A DNA stretch of 64,000 nt, taken from Cohnella caldifontis. GTDB taxonomy: Bacteria > Bacillota > Bacilli > Paenibacillales > Paenibacillaceae. The stretch spans positions 434,001 to 498,000 of the forward strand of contig NZ_JAQZSJ010000002.1 in the NCBI RefSeq assembly GCF_029360585.1, given 5' to 3'. Position numbers and translations under genes: made by a program. This document shows, piece after piece, positions 43,170 to 51,333 of this stretch (positions are counted from its first letter, which is position 1; every line of letters starts with the position of its first letter). The notes below the pieces were generated by a model that had not been told where the DNA came from, did not search any database, and saw only the letters and a list, made by a program, of their open reading frames with translations.

Positions 43170-44045
43170 TTATCGACGGCCGGAGTTCTTGCCGCCCTTA
43201 CGCCCATGGCTGCCGGTACGATTCCCCGTTTTCGCGCCTCCCGTGCGTCCATGGCTGCCCGACTTGCCGCTTTTGGATCGCCCATGGCTGCCGCTGCTAT
43301 GGCCCGACTTGCCGCTTTTGGATCGCCCGTGGCTGCCGCTGCGATGGCCCGACTTGCCGCTTTTGGATCGCCCGTGGCTGCCGCTGCGATGGCCCGACTT
43401 GCCGCTTTTGGATCGCCCGTGGCTGCCGCTGCGATGGCCCGACTTGCCGCTTTTGGATCGCCCGTGGCTGCCGCTGCGATGGCCCGACTTGCCGCTTTTG
43501 GATCGCCCATGGCTGCCGCTGCTATGGCCCGACTTGCCGCTTTTGGATCGCCCATGGCTGCCGCTGCGATGGCCCGACTTGCCGCTTTTGGATCGCCCGT
43601 GGCTGCCGCTGCGCTGGCCCGAATTGCCGCCTTCGGACCGACCGTGGCTGCCGCTGCGATGGCCCGCCTTGCCGCCTTCGGAAGGACCGTGGCTGCCGCT
43701 GCGATGGCCCGCCTTGCCGCCTTCGGAAGGACCGTGGCTGCCGCTGCGATGGCCCGCCTTGCCGCCTTCGGAAGGACCGTGGCTGCCGCTGCGATGGCCC
43801 GCCTTGCCGCCTTCGGAAGGACCGTGGCTGCCGCTGCGATGGCCCGACTAGCCGCCTGCGGAACGACCGTGGCTGCCGCTGCGATGGCCCGACTTGCCGC
43901 CTTCGGAAGGACCGTGGCTGCCGCTGCGATGACCCGACTTGCCGCCTTCGGAACGACCGTGGCTGCCGCTGCGATGGCCCGAATCGCCGTCTCTCTTCAA
44001 GATCGTGGCTTGTTGTTCACCGGGCTGATCCCATGCCCATTCCAT
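43170..44045 (-). pseudogene. CotG-like spore coat repeat protein, broken by an in-frame amber codon
   Basis: The minus-strand frame runs for 291 codons from ATG 44045 (after GGAGGTG) to TAA 43170, with one interruption: TAG at 43848-43850 in codon 66, where the neighbouring repeats have AAG (Lys). The product would be about 17 copies of a 15-residue Gly/Ser/His/Arg repeat. The first half is SEGGKSGHRSGSHGR-like and the second SKSGKSGHRSGSHGR-like, and it ends GGKNSGRR. Such Ser/Lys/His-rich repeats typify CotG/ExsB, the CotH substrates. As read, only a 65-residue N-terminal piece would be made. A sequencing error in the repeats is possible. The opposite strand is also open, but only as a GC-rich shadow. 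Confidence 0.75.
43206..43990. repeat. 45-bp coding tandem repeat of the CotG-like gene
   Basis: A unit of the form TGGCTGCCGCTGCGATGGCC, then CGACTTGCCGCTTTTGGATCG or the CGCCTTCGGAAGGACCG variant, repeats about 17 times every 45 bases. Two subtypes fill the two halves. Copies 43501-43560 and 43261-43320 share the CATGGCTGCCGCTGCTATGG variant, a sign of repeat shuffling. Confidence 0.9.
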
Positions 44046-44397
44046 TTATCGACACCTCCAGTGGAAAAAGATGGTTCATTCTATGAGACAGGCACCGATT
44101 TCGTATCGGGCATCTAACGGTCACCGGCCGCAAAAAGGGCGATTTCGAACCGCCAATTCGCGGATTTTCGTCGATATCGGACAACTTGCCGTATCTCTCG
44201 TTTGCCGCTCCACATAGATATGAACTATAAATTCACTTCCCCCGCATGTGTAAAGGAGGGACGAACTCAAAGGCAAGAAAAACGCATGCGGCCCCCTCTC
44301 CCCATCGCTGTCCGCCGATCGTCTTTCGTTTATCACCGTCAAGACGTTTTCCGACACTACCGCTAAAATCATTTCGATATCGAAAGGAGAATGTTGC
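44046..44397. other. Divergent spore-coat intergenic region
   Basis: The 352-base gap between the CotG-like and CotB-like genes contains no gene. CATAGAATG (44083-44091, minus strand) resembles a sigma-K -10 element (CATANNNTA) for the CotG-like gene, and TTTCGATATCGAAA (44372-44385) is a perfect palindrome overlapping the CotB-like ribosome site. Both readings are tentative. TCTAACGGTCACCGGCCGC at 44112-44130 looks like one lone half-unit of the quadripartite element. Confidence 0.4.
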
Positions 44398-45120
44398 ATG
44401 TTTTTCATGGCTCCGCAACAAGCCCCGATCCAATATCAATTCCAGCCGCAGCGGCAACACTCGTCCTCCGGCAACCTGGGTCCGGCTCGGCAACTGATCG
44501 GCCGGCATGTCAAAATCAACCGCGGAGGTCCGGACTCCGTGGAAGGGGTGCTGCTGGCCGTAAACGGAGAAGTTCTCGTTCTGAAATCGAACGGCACGAT
44601 CATCTATGTCAACGGCACGCACGTAAAAAGCATAACGGAAGGCAAATCCCAAGGCAGAAGCGGCGGTGGTTCCGGCGGCCGCAGCGGACAAGGTTCCGGC
44701 AGCGGAGGCATAAGCGCCGCCATCATTAACGCGAGCACCATAAACGGCGTGCTAGCCAGAATGCGCCAGCAGTTCATCCAAGTGAACCGGGGCGGTCCGG
44801 AAAAGCTCGAAGGCTTTCTCGCCAATATGGGCGACGACTTCATCCTGCTGATCGTGGGACGCGAATTCGTCCGGGTGCCGATCTTCCACATCAAAACGGT
44901 GAATTTCTCGGGCAAGAGCGGCGGCAATAAAAACAACAATAAAAATAACAACCAAAGCAACCGCAACCAATCGTCGGGAGGCAGACAATCCGGAGCCCAA
45001 TCCAGCAACGGCAACCGCACCAGCGGCGGGCGGCAAAACCGCACCAGCGGCGGAAAGAAAAACCGCACCAGCGGCGGGCGCAACAACACGAGCGGCAATC
45101 GGAATCGCGGCCGCCGCTAA
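44398..45120 (+). CDS. CotB-like spore coat protein
   Basis: A 240-residue protein with two copies of a CotB-type domain: VKINRGGPDSVEGVLLAVNG with HVKSITEGK (residues 38-82) and IQVNRGGPEKLEGFLANMGDD with HIKTVNFSGK (about 123-172). Bacillus CotB has the same RGGPE-EG-HIKSI pattern. The C-terminus from about 175 is Ser/Asn/Arg/Gly-rich low complexity ending in NRNRGRR, with many serines as expected of a CotH substrate. ATG 44398 follows AAAGGAG. It is divergent from the CotG-like gene and 56 bases before a second related gene. Confidence 0.75.
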   Translation: MFFMAPQQAPIQYQFQPQRQHSSSGNLGPARQLIGRHVKINRGGPDSVEGVLLAVNGEVLVLKSNGTIIYVNGTHVKSITEGKSQGRSGGGSGGRSGQGSGSGGISAAIINASTINGVLARMRQQFIQVNRGGPEKLEGFLANMGDDFILLIVGREFVRVPIFHIKTVNFSGKSGGNKNNNKNNNQSNRNQSSGGRQSGAQSSNGNRTSGGRQNRTSGGKKNRTSGGRNNTSGNRNRGRR

Positions 45121-45176
45121 TCCTCGGACAACCGCGATGAACGCCGCGACCGCGAAGGAGGTGCTACCGCCGAACC

Positions 45177-45833
45177 ATGATCATGTATTTGAACCAACCG
45201 GTTTCCCTAACCGTCTCCGGAGGCCGTCTTCCGATCAAGGGCACGCTGGTGGATATAGGCCATGACATCTTGGTGCTGCATAACGGGACGCAGTTCCTGT
45301 ACGTACCCATCGTCCATGTACAGCAATTGACCCGGTGCGCCGCCTCCGAAGCGGATTTCGGTCCGCCGCCCGACCCGCCGCTGGAAGGGACGGCGGAGTT
45401 GTCCTACCGCAAAGTGCTGATGAACGCCAAAGGCATGTTCTCCGAGCTATATATAACCGGCAATCAATCGGTCCACGGATATGTCACGAGCATCATGAAC
45501 GATTTCTTCGTCTTCTACTCGCCGATGTATCGTTCGCTGTACGTCTCCATGCGCCATCTGAAAGCTTTGATTCCCTATCACGAGCAGACAACCCCCTACG
45601 CGCTCGAGCATGAGAAGTTTCCGGTCAATCCCGCGCCTGCGACGCTGGCGCGGACGTTCGACCAGCAGCTCAAGAAGTTCGAAGGGGAGTTCGTCGTACT
45701 CGACCTTGGAGAACACCCGGGCAAAATCGGTCTACTGAAGTCGGTATCGAGCAATTTGGTCGAGCTGGTCACCGCGGACGGTGCCCACACGTTCCTGCAT
45801 CTGGATCATGTGAAAACGATACACAAACCGTAA
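45177..45833 (+). CDS. DUF2642/CotB-domain-like spore coat-associated protein
   Basis: A 218-residue protein containing three small Sm-like beta domains. Examples are VSLTVSGGRLPIKGTLVDIG ending in VPIVHVQQL, then SELYITGNQSVHGYVTSIMND ending in VSMRHLKAL, and a third ending in LHLDHVKTI. These resemble the repeated domain of the CotB-like protein just upstream, but without the low-complexity tail. The function is unknown; a coat role is inferred from the cluster. ATG 45177 is 13 bases after AAGGAGGTG. A terminator follows at 45862-45890. Confidence 0.65.
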   Translation: MIMYLNQPVSLTVSGGRLPIKGTLVDIGHDILVLHNGTQFLYVPIVHVQQLTRCAASEADFGPPPDPPLEGTAELSYRKVLMNAKGMFSELYITGNQSVHGYVTSIMNDFFVFYSPMYRSLYVSMRHLKALIPYHEQTTPYALEHEKFPVNPAPATLARTFDQQLKKFEGEFVVLDLGEHPGKIGLLKSVSSNLVELVTADGAHTFLHLDHVKTIHKP

Positions 45834-45861
45834 CGGAATTTCCGCCAAGGAACTTTAAATC

Positions 45862-45890
45862 AGGCGCCGACTTCACGCTGGCGCCTTTCG
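45862..45890 (+). terminator. Terminator of the CotB-like gene pair
   Basis: AGGCGCC and GGCGCCT pair around ACTTCACGCT-like sequence, followed by TTCGTG. The T run is short. Confidence 0.6.
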
Positions 45891-45947
45891 TGTGCGGTTA
45901 TCCGCCGACGGATCATCGGTTGCACGCCGGAATAACGTCATGAACGG

Positions 45948-45998
45948 CAAAAAGTCCCTGCCTACTCTCCCGTAAGAGATTCGGCAGGGACTTTTTGC
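45948..45998 (-). terminator. Terminator of the aspS-tcdA-YdeI unit
   Basis: AAAAGTCCCTGCC and GGCAGGGACTTTT pair around 20 bases, with T runs on both strands. Confidence 0.88.
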
Positions 45999-46022
45999 GT
46001 CGGCGGATTCCGGAGAGGACGG

Positions 46023-46679
46023 CTACTCCTTGTCCGACGGCCGTTTTAAGCCTTTGGAGAGCTTATCCACCGTTTTCGCGATCCGGGAAGCGCGGGTTTC
46101 CGCCTTCTTCGCTTCCAAGATCCAAGTGACGTATTCCTTTTTGTGGGAGGGGGCCAGCCTACCGAACGCGGCTTCGGCTTCCGGGGCGGCTTTCAGCGCG
46201 GCGAGCAGATCCTCGGGGGGCTCCGGCGGAGCTTCCGGCGCCCGGTTCGCTGCCGCCGCCCGCCGTTCCGCCGGAGACGGCCGGCTCTTCCCGACCGCTT
46301 CCCGCGGACGGAAGCGCATGGCCGACCAGGTGTCGTCGACCGATACGAGAGCGATGCCTTCCCAGCCTGCATCGGACACCGGCTTCCATCCCGCGTCGCG
46401 GTTGATGTCCGTTTTCAGCTTGGACGTCCCTTTCGGATAGCACAACCACAGCAAGCCGTCCGGCTTGACGGCCCGGATCGCGGAAGGCGCCAGCCGCTCG
46501 ACGTCGGCGGCGCTACGGTTGAACGCCAAGACGAAATCGTAATCGGCTTCCGCCCCCGGTTCGAGCGATGCGGCGGCTTCCGTCAAACCGAGGGCCGGCA
46601 GGAAGCCATCCGGCGCCTCCAGCACCGCGATCCGTCCGCCGGAAGGCAATCGAAGCTTTTTCGCGAGCGCTTCATCCAT
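46023..46679 (-). CDS. DUF3052-like domain fused to YdeI/OmpD-associated domain
   Basis: A 218-residue protein. The N-terminal half (RIAVLEAPDGFLPALGL, DYDFVLAFNRSAADVERLAP, ALVSVDDTWSAMRFRP) matches DUF3052-type proteins. After a Pro/Ala-rich linker the C-terminal 60 residues (HKKEYVTWILEAKKAETRASRIAKTVDKLSKG) form the OmdA/YdeI domain once linked to bacteriocin protection. The function is unknown. Its ATG overlaps the tcdA stop by eight bases, so it is translated with tcdA. Confidence 0.75.
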   Translation of the reverse strand: MDEALAKKLRLPSGGRIAVLEAPDGFLPALGLTEAAASLEPGAEADYDFVLAFNRSAADVERLAPSAIRAVKPDGLLWLCYPKGTSKLKTDINRDAGWKPVSDAGWEGIALVSVDDTWSAMRFRPREAVGKSRPSPAERRAAAANRAPEAPPEPPEDLLAALKAAPEAEAAFGRLAPSHKKEYVTWILEAKKAETRASRIAKTVDKLSKGLKRPSDKE

Positions 46680-47436
46680 TCCGTTTCGCTCCCTTGCCTT
46701 CCAGCAGCTCGCGGATCACGACGCTGACCATGATCAATCCGGCGACCGGAGGCACGTAAGCGTTGCTCGCCGGCGGCTGCTGCGCTTTGCGGATTTCCTT
46801 GGGCGCGTTTTCCGGCACGATCCGCTGCGTAACGTCTTCTCTCGGCTTGATCGGCTCTTCGGTCGAGAAGACGACTTTCACGCCTTTCTTGATTCCTTCT
46901 TTGCGAAGCTTGTGACGGATGACGCGGGCGATCGGATCCATGGTCGTCTTCGATATGTCGGCCACCTGGAAGCGCGTCGGATCCATCTTATTCGCCGCTC
47001 CCATGCTGGAGATCAGCGGAATGTCCCGCTTCAGGCATTCCTTGATCAGATGGATTTTATACGATACCGTGTCCGAGGCGTCGATCACGTAATCCAACGG
47101 GAACTTAAACAGCTCTTCGTGCGTTTCCTCGGTATAGAACATGCGCAAGGCGACCGCGTCGCAGTCCGGGTTGATCAGCTTGATGCGATCGCGCATCAGG
47201 TCCGCCTTCGGTTGCCCGATCGTCGTGGTCAGCGCATGGATCTGGCGGTTGATGTTCGTGATGTCGACGACGTCCTTATCGATCATCACGATGCGGCCGA
47301 CGCCGGTTCTCGCCAGCGCTTCCGCCGCAATCGAACCGACGCCGCCGATGCCCAGCACCGCGACCGTGCTGCCCTTCAGAACCTCAAGCCCTTCCGGGCC
47401 GACGGCAAGCTCCGTTCGGGAGAATTGATGCAGCAT
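46672..47436 (-). CDS. tcdA: tRNA threonylcarbamoyladenosine dehydratase
   Basis: An E1-like enzyme that cyclises t6A to ct6A at position 37 of ANN-reading tRNAs. The 254-residue protein has the nucleotide-binding VLGIGGVGSIAAEALARTG, DIDxTNxNRQ-like DITNINRQIHAL, and the conserved SSMGAANKMDPTRFQVADISKT. The start is ATG 47436; the frame is open upstream but has no family residues. It lies 28 bases downstream of aspS, as in Bacillus (yrvM). Confidence 0.92.
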   Translation of the reverse strand: MLHQFSRTELAVGPEGLEVLKGSTVAVLGIGGVGSIAAEALARTGVGRIVMIDKDVVDITNINRQIHALTTTIGQPKADLMRDRIKLINPDCDAVALRMFYTEETHEELFKFPLDYVIDASDTVSYKIHLIKECLKRDIPLISSMGAANKMDPTRFQVADISKTTMDPIARVIRHKLRKEGIKKGVKVVFSTEEPIKPREDVTQRIVPENAPKEIRKAQQPPASNAYVPPVAGLIMVSVVIRELLEGKGAKRNG

Positions 47437-47464
47437 GTGACCATTCCGCTCCTTTGCGCCAAGT

Positions 47465-49294
47465 TTAGGCGTTGGTTTCGGCCGTTGCCTGCTGTCCGGC
47501 CGGCGCAGCCGCTTTCTCCTTGGCCGCGAGCGCCTTGGCCGACAGCCGGATATGAAGCTCTTCGAGCTGGCGGTCGGCAACCTCGGACGGCGCGTCGGTC
47601 AGCAAATCGGTCGCGCTGGCCGTCTTCGGGAACGCGATCGTCTCGCGCAGGTTCGTGCGGCCGGCAAGCAGCATGACGAGCCGGTCCAGGCCGAAGGCGA
47701 TGCCGCCGTGCGGCGGGGTGCCGTATTCGAACGCGTCCAGGAAGAAACCGAACCTCTCCTTCGCTTCCTCCAAAGTAAAGCCGAGCGCCTTGAACATTTT
47801 TTCCTGCACGTCCCGGCGGTAAATCCGCATCGAACCTCCGCCCACTTCGTAGCCGTTCAGCACGATGTCGTACGCTTGCGCGCGGATCGCGCCCGGGTCG
47901 GTGTCGAACAGCGGCAGGTCCTCGTCGCGCGGACGGGTGAACGGATGGTGCTCGGCCACCCAGCGCTTCGCCTCCTCATCCCATCCGAGCAGCGGGAAGT
48001 CTACGACCCAGAGGAACTTGAACGCCTTGTCGTCGATGAGCCCTTGTTCCCGGCCGACCTTCAGGCGCAGGTTGCCCATGACGTCGGCGGCGACCTTCAG
48101 CTTGTCCGCGGAGAAGCAGAGCAAGTCGCCTTCTTCCACGCCGAGCTTCTCGGTCAAGGCGGCGATCTCCTCCGGCTTGAAGAACTTCACGATCGGTCCG
48201 CGCCACTCGCCGTCCTTCACGGTGATCCACGCGATGCCTTTGCCGCCGTAACGGGCGGCGAACGGCGCCAGATCGTCGAGCTCCTTGCGGGTCCAGGACG
48301 CGCAGCCTTTGGCGTTCAGCGCCTTGACGACGCCGCCGGAAGCCGCGACGGAAGCGAACACCTTGACGTCGCTGCCGCGGACGATGTCCGTGACGTCCTG
48401 GATCTCCAGCCCGAAGCGCAGGTCCGGCTTGTCGGAGCCGTATTTATGGATGGCATCGCGATAGGTCAGGCGTTGGAACGGCGTCTCGATCTCCACGCCG
48501 ATCGTTTCGCGGAACAACCTGGCCATTAGGGTTTCCATCATGCCGAGCAATTGATCCTGGGACAGGAACGACGTCTCGATGTCGACCTGGGTGAACTCCG
48601 GCTGCCGGTCGGCGCGCAGGTCCTCGTCCCGGAAACAGCGGGCGACTTGATAGTAACGCTCGAGTCCGCCGACCATGAGCAGCTGCTTGAACAGCTGCGG
48701 CGACTGCGGCAAGGCGAAAAATTCGCCCGGATGGACGCGGCTGGGCACCAGATAGTCGCGGGCGCCTTCCGGCGTGCTGAGCGTTAAGATCGGGGTTTCG
48801 ACGTCGATGAACCCGTTCTCGTCGAGGTAATCGCGGAACACCTTGGTCGCCTTCGAACGCAGCCGCAGCGTTTTCTGCATTTCCGGACGCCGGAGGTCCA
48901 GGTAACGGTATTTCAGGCGCAGCGACTCGTCCACTTCCACGCCATCCTCGATCGGAAACGGAGGCGTCTTGGCGGCGTTCAGAATCTCGACGTCCGTCAC
49001 CCGCACCTCGATTTCCCCCGTCGGGATGTTCGGGTTGTACGTTTCGGGGTCGCGGTCGACGACCTTCCCTTGCACCGCCAGCACGTATTCGTTTCTCGCC
49101 CGGCTGGCGATTTCCAATGCCTGAGAGGATATTTCCGGGTTGAAGACGATTTGCACGATACCCGTGCGGTCGCGCAAGTCGATGAACAGGAGACCGCCGA
49201 AATCGCGCCACCCCTGCACCCAACCGTTCAAAACGACCGTTTCTCCTACCTGCCGCTTGGACAGCGTTCCGCAATCTTGGTTTTTGAGCATCAT
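47465..49294 (-). CDS. aspS: Aspartyl-tRNA synthetase
   Basis: Class II synthetase, 609 residues. The N-terminal OB fold binds the anticodon ([20 protein letters not shown]). Motif 2 is in [23 protein letters not shown], a bacterial-type GAD insertion is present, and motif 3 is [13 protein letters not shown]. Its ATG overlaps the hisS stop by four bases (49291-49294), so the two are coupled under the T-box upstream of hisS. The C-terminus carries an Ala-rich tail of about 25 residues. Confidence 0.96.
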   Translation of the reverse strand: MMLKNQDCGTLSKRQVGETVVLNGWVQGWRDFGGLLFIDLRDRTGIVQIVFNPEISSQALEIASRARNEYVLAVQGKVVDRDPETYNPNIPTGEIEVRVTDVEILNAAKTPPFPIEDGVEVDESLRLKYRYLDLRRPEMQKTLRLRSKATKVFRDYLDENGFIDVETPILTLSTPEGARDYLVPSRVHPGEFFALPQSPQLFKQLLMVGGLERYYQVARCFRDEDLRADRQPEFTQVDIETSFLSQDQLLGMMETLMARLFRETIGVEIETPFQRLTYRDAIHKYGSDKPDLRFGLEIQDVTDIVRGSDVKVFASVAASGGVVKALNAKGCASWTRKELDDLAPFAARYGGKGIAWITVKDGEWRGPIVKFFKPEEIAALTEKLGVEEGDLLCFSADKLKVAADVMGNLRLKVGREQGLIDDKAFKFLWVVDFPLLGWDEEAKRWVAEHHPFTRPRDEDLPLFDTDPGAIRAQAYDIVLNGYEVGGGSMRIYRRDVQEKMFKALGFTLEEAKERFGFFLDAFEYGTPPHGGIAFGLDRLVMLLAGRTNLRETIAFPKTASATDLLTDAPSEVADRQLEELHIRLSAKALAAKEKAAAPAGQQATAETNA

Positions 49295-50574
49295 TGGTTT
49301 TCGTTCCCCTTTTTCGCTTCGTTTAGGATTTGCCGAACGACTTCCGCAAGTTCCGCCGCGGGAACCTGCCGCTGCTCGCCCGTCCCCATGTCCTTCAGCC
49401 CGATTTCACTGCGGTCCAGCTCGTCGTCGCCGAGAATCGCGGTGAATTTGGCGTTCAGGCGGTCCGCCGCCTTGAACAGCGCCTTCGGCTTGCGGCCCTG
49501 ATAATCCCGCTCCGCCGACAACCCGCTTGCCCGAAGCCGGTGGATCAAGCCCGGCAGCTCCCGCTCCGCGCGTTCGCCGAAGCCGATCACGAACACGTCG
49601 ACGCCGGCGTCCAGATCCGGACGCACGTTCTGGCTTTCCAGGAGCAGCAGCGTGCGTTCGAGCCCGATCCCGAGGCCGACGCCCGGACGGTCGTCCCCGC
49701 CGACTTCCGCCACCAGGCCGTTATAGCGCCCGCCGCCGCCGATCGTGTCGATGGAGCCGATGCCCTGGGCCTTGTATTCGAAAGCGGTATGCGTGTAATA
49801 ATCGAGCCCGCGGACGAGCCGGGGATTGATCCGGTACGGGATGTCCATCGCGTCCAGGCATTCGCGAACCCGGGCGAAATGCGCTTCGGCCTCCTCGTCC
49901 AGGCTGTCCAGGATGGAAGGCGCGCCTTCGAACTTGTCCTGGTCCGTCTTGCAGTCCAGCACGCGCAGCGGGTTGCGGTCCATCCGCGACTGGCAGTCCT
50001 TGCAGAGCCGATCCCGCATCGGTTCGAGGAAGGCCAGCAGCTTGGCGCGGAAAGCGGTCCGAATCGCCGGCGTGCCGACGGAGTTGATTTCGACCGTAAT
50101 GCCGCTCAAGCCGACTTCCCGGTAGAACTGCCAGCCCAGCGCGATCACTTCCGCGTCCAGCGCCGGATCGCCGGAGCCGATCGCCTCCACCCCGAACTGG
50201 TGGAACTGGCGGTACCGGCCGGCCTGCGCCCGCTCGTACCGGAACATCGGGCCGATGTAGTACAGCTTGGCAATGTCGGGTTCGCCGTACAGCTTGTTCT
50301 CCACGTACGACCGGACCACGCCGGCCGTGCCTTCGGGACGAAGCGTCATGCTCCGGTCGCCGCGGTCCGTGAACGTGTACATCTCTTTTTCCACGATGTC
50401 GGTCGTTTCGCCGACGCCCCTCTGGAACAGTTCCGTCGTCTCGAAAATCGGCGTGCGGATTTCCCGGTAGCGGTATCTCCGGCAGACGTCCCGCGCCGTC
50501 CGCTCGACGAATTGCCAGGCTTCGACCGTGCCGGGGAGAATATCCTGCGTGCCCGGCGGTTTTTGAAACGCCAT
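49291..50574 (-). CDS. hisS: Histidyl-tRNA synthetase
   Basis: Class II synthetase, 427 residues. PPGTQDILP is at the N-terminus, motif 2 is in [21 protein letters not shown], the histidine-A signature [13 protein letters not shown] is present, motif 3 is [15 protein letters not shown], and a C-terminal anticodon-binding domain closes the protein. It is the first gene of a hisS-aspS operon controlled by a T-box leader. Confidence 0.96.
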   Translation of the reverse strand: MAFQKPPGTQDILPGTVEAWQFVERTARDVCRRYRYREIRTPIFETTELFQRGVGETTDIVEKEMYTFTDRGDRSMTLRPEGTAGVVRSYVENKLYGEPDIAKLYYIGPMFRYERAQAGRYRQFHQFGVEAIGSGDPALDAEVIALGWQFYREVGLSGITVEINSVGTPAIRTAFRAKLLAFLEPMRDRLCKDCQSRMDRNPLRVLDCKTDQDKFEGAPSILDSLDEEAEAHFARVRECLDAMDIPYRINPRLVRGLDYYTHTAFEYKAQGIGSIDTIGGGGRYNGLVAEVGGDDRPGVGLGIGLERTLLLLESQNVRPDLDAGVDVFVIGFGERAERELPGLIHRLRASGLSAERDYQGRKPKALFKAADRLNAKFTAILGDDELDRSEIGLKDMGTGEQRQVPAAELAEVVRQILNEAKKGNENQ

Positions 50575-50914
50575 TCGCGTTCATCCTTTCTTTTTAGCGA
50601 GAAAATGAAGCTTGCGGTGAAAGAGGGGAACGAAAAAAGCTTCCGTCCCAAACGCTTGTCTGGGACGGAAGCCTGTCGCTCCCGCGGTACCACCCGAACT
50701 TCGAAACCGCTCGCGCGGATTTCGCTCTCCGTAACCGGTTAACGCCCGGCGCACGCCGCGGCTCTACTGGGCAAATTGCCGTTCGCGCCGGGTTCTCGGG
50801 GATGTCGTTCGTCCGTTCATCGCCGGAAAGCTTGCAGCCGGAGGCTTTCCTCTCTGGGGGCTTGGGGGCGGAGTACTTCTTCCCGTCATCGAATTTCTTG
50901 AACCGATACAATTG
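50575..50914 (-). promoter_or_regulatory. T-box riboswitch of hisS-aspS
   Basis: A leader of about 340 nucleotides on the minus strand. The T-box core TGGTACCGCGG is at 50682-50692, directly before the terminator GCTTCCGTCCCA with its partner and T run. Stem I features are GATGACGGGAAGAAGTACT near the 5' end and CCGGCTGCAAGC in its distal part. GAACGACAT at 50803-50811 looks like the specifier region and would place GAC (Asp) as specifier (50804-50806); no CAC (His) is seen in that position. Uncharged tRNA would stabilise the antiterminator. Confidence 0.85.
50637..50674 (-). terminator. T-box regulated terminator
   Basis: GCTTCCGTCCCA and TGGGACGGAAGC pair, followed on the minus strand by TTTTTTCG. 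It overlaps the alternative antiterminator formed with the T-box sequence. Confidence 0.9.
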
Positions 50915-50920
50915 CCTTAT

Positions 50921-50950
50921 ATTGTACCAAAGAAAATAACCTGCCGTCAA
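50921..50950 (-). promoter_or_regulatory. Promoter of the hisS-aspS leader
   Basis: TTGACG (50945-50950) and TACAAT (50921-50926) on the minus strand are 18 bases apart. Transcription would start near 50914. Confidence 0.65.
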
Positions 50951-51090
50951 TTCCGGCAGGTTCAAGAAAATCTATATCGAAAAAGGGGGTCATCTTTATC
51001 CTAACCGATCCGTTTTAAGGAACCGTGAACGGGGGATTACAATTTGATGACAAATAGCCGGATCGCTTCCACCTGCTGGCGAGTCATCAT

Positions 51091-51277
51091 TCTAACGGAC
51101 ACAGCTGACGTTATGCGGGTGGATTCCGGTCACTTCCATTTCTAACGGACACGGCAGCACTTATTCGAAACAAAAAACGTTTACGACAGTGATTTGGATG
51201 CCATTAAGGGCTGTCATGTCCGTTACGATTCGTCATTCACCTGATTCGGCTAAATAGCGGCCTTGGTGACCGTTAGG
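51091..51277. repeat. Quadripartite palindromic element, copy 3
   Basis: Half-units begin at TAACGG 51093 and 51143; the inverted ones end at CCGTTA 51225 and 51275. Unit spacing is 50, inner span 83, outer span 183. It occupies the gap between the hisS leader promoter and the hemZ stop. The rest of 50951-51333 shows no gene. Confidence 0.85.
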
Positions 51278-51333
51278 TTTCCAAGATGGTCGATCCAGCC
51301 CCCATAACGAACGTACGGAGTTAGACCAACCGC

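Noticed and set aside
43162..44117. Three long plus-strand reading frames over the 45-bp repeats
   Set aside because: They are low-complexity Pro/Leu/Arg/Trp, Cys/Arg or Ala-rich translations created by the repeat being a multiple of three in GC-rich DNA. The minus frame has the ribosome site, terminator and CotG-like composition.
44112..44130. Fourth copy of the quadripartite element
   Set aside because: Only one half-unit-like segment is present; nothing matches 50 bases away on either side.
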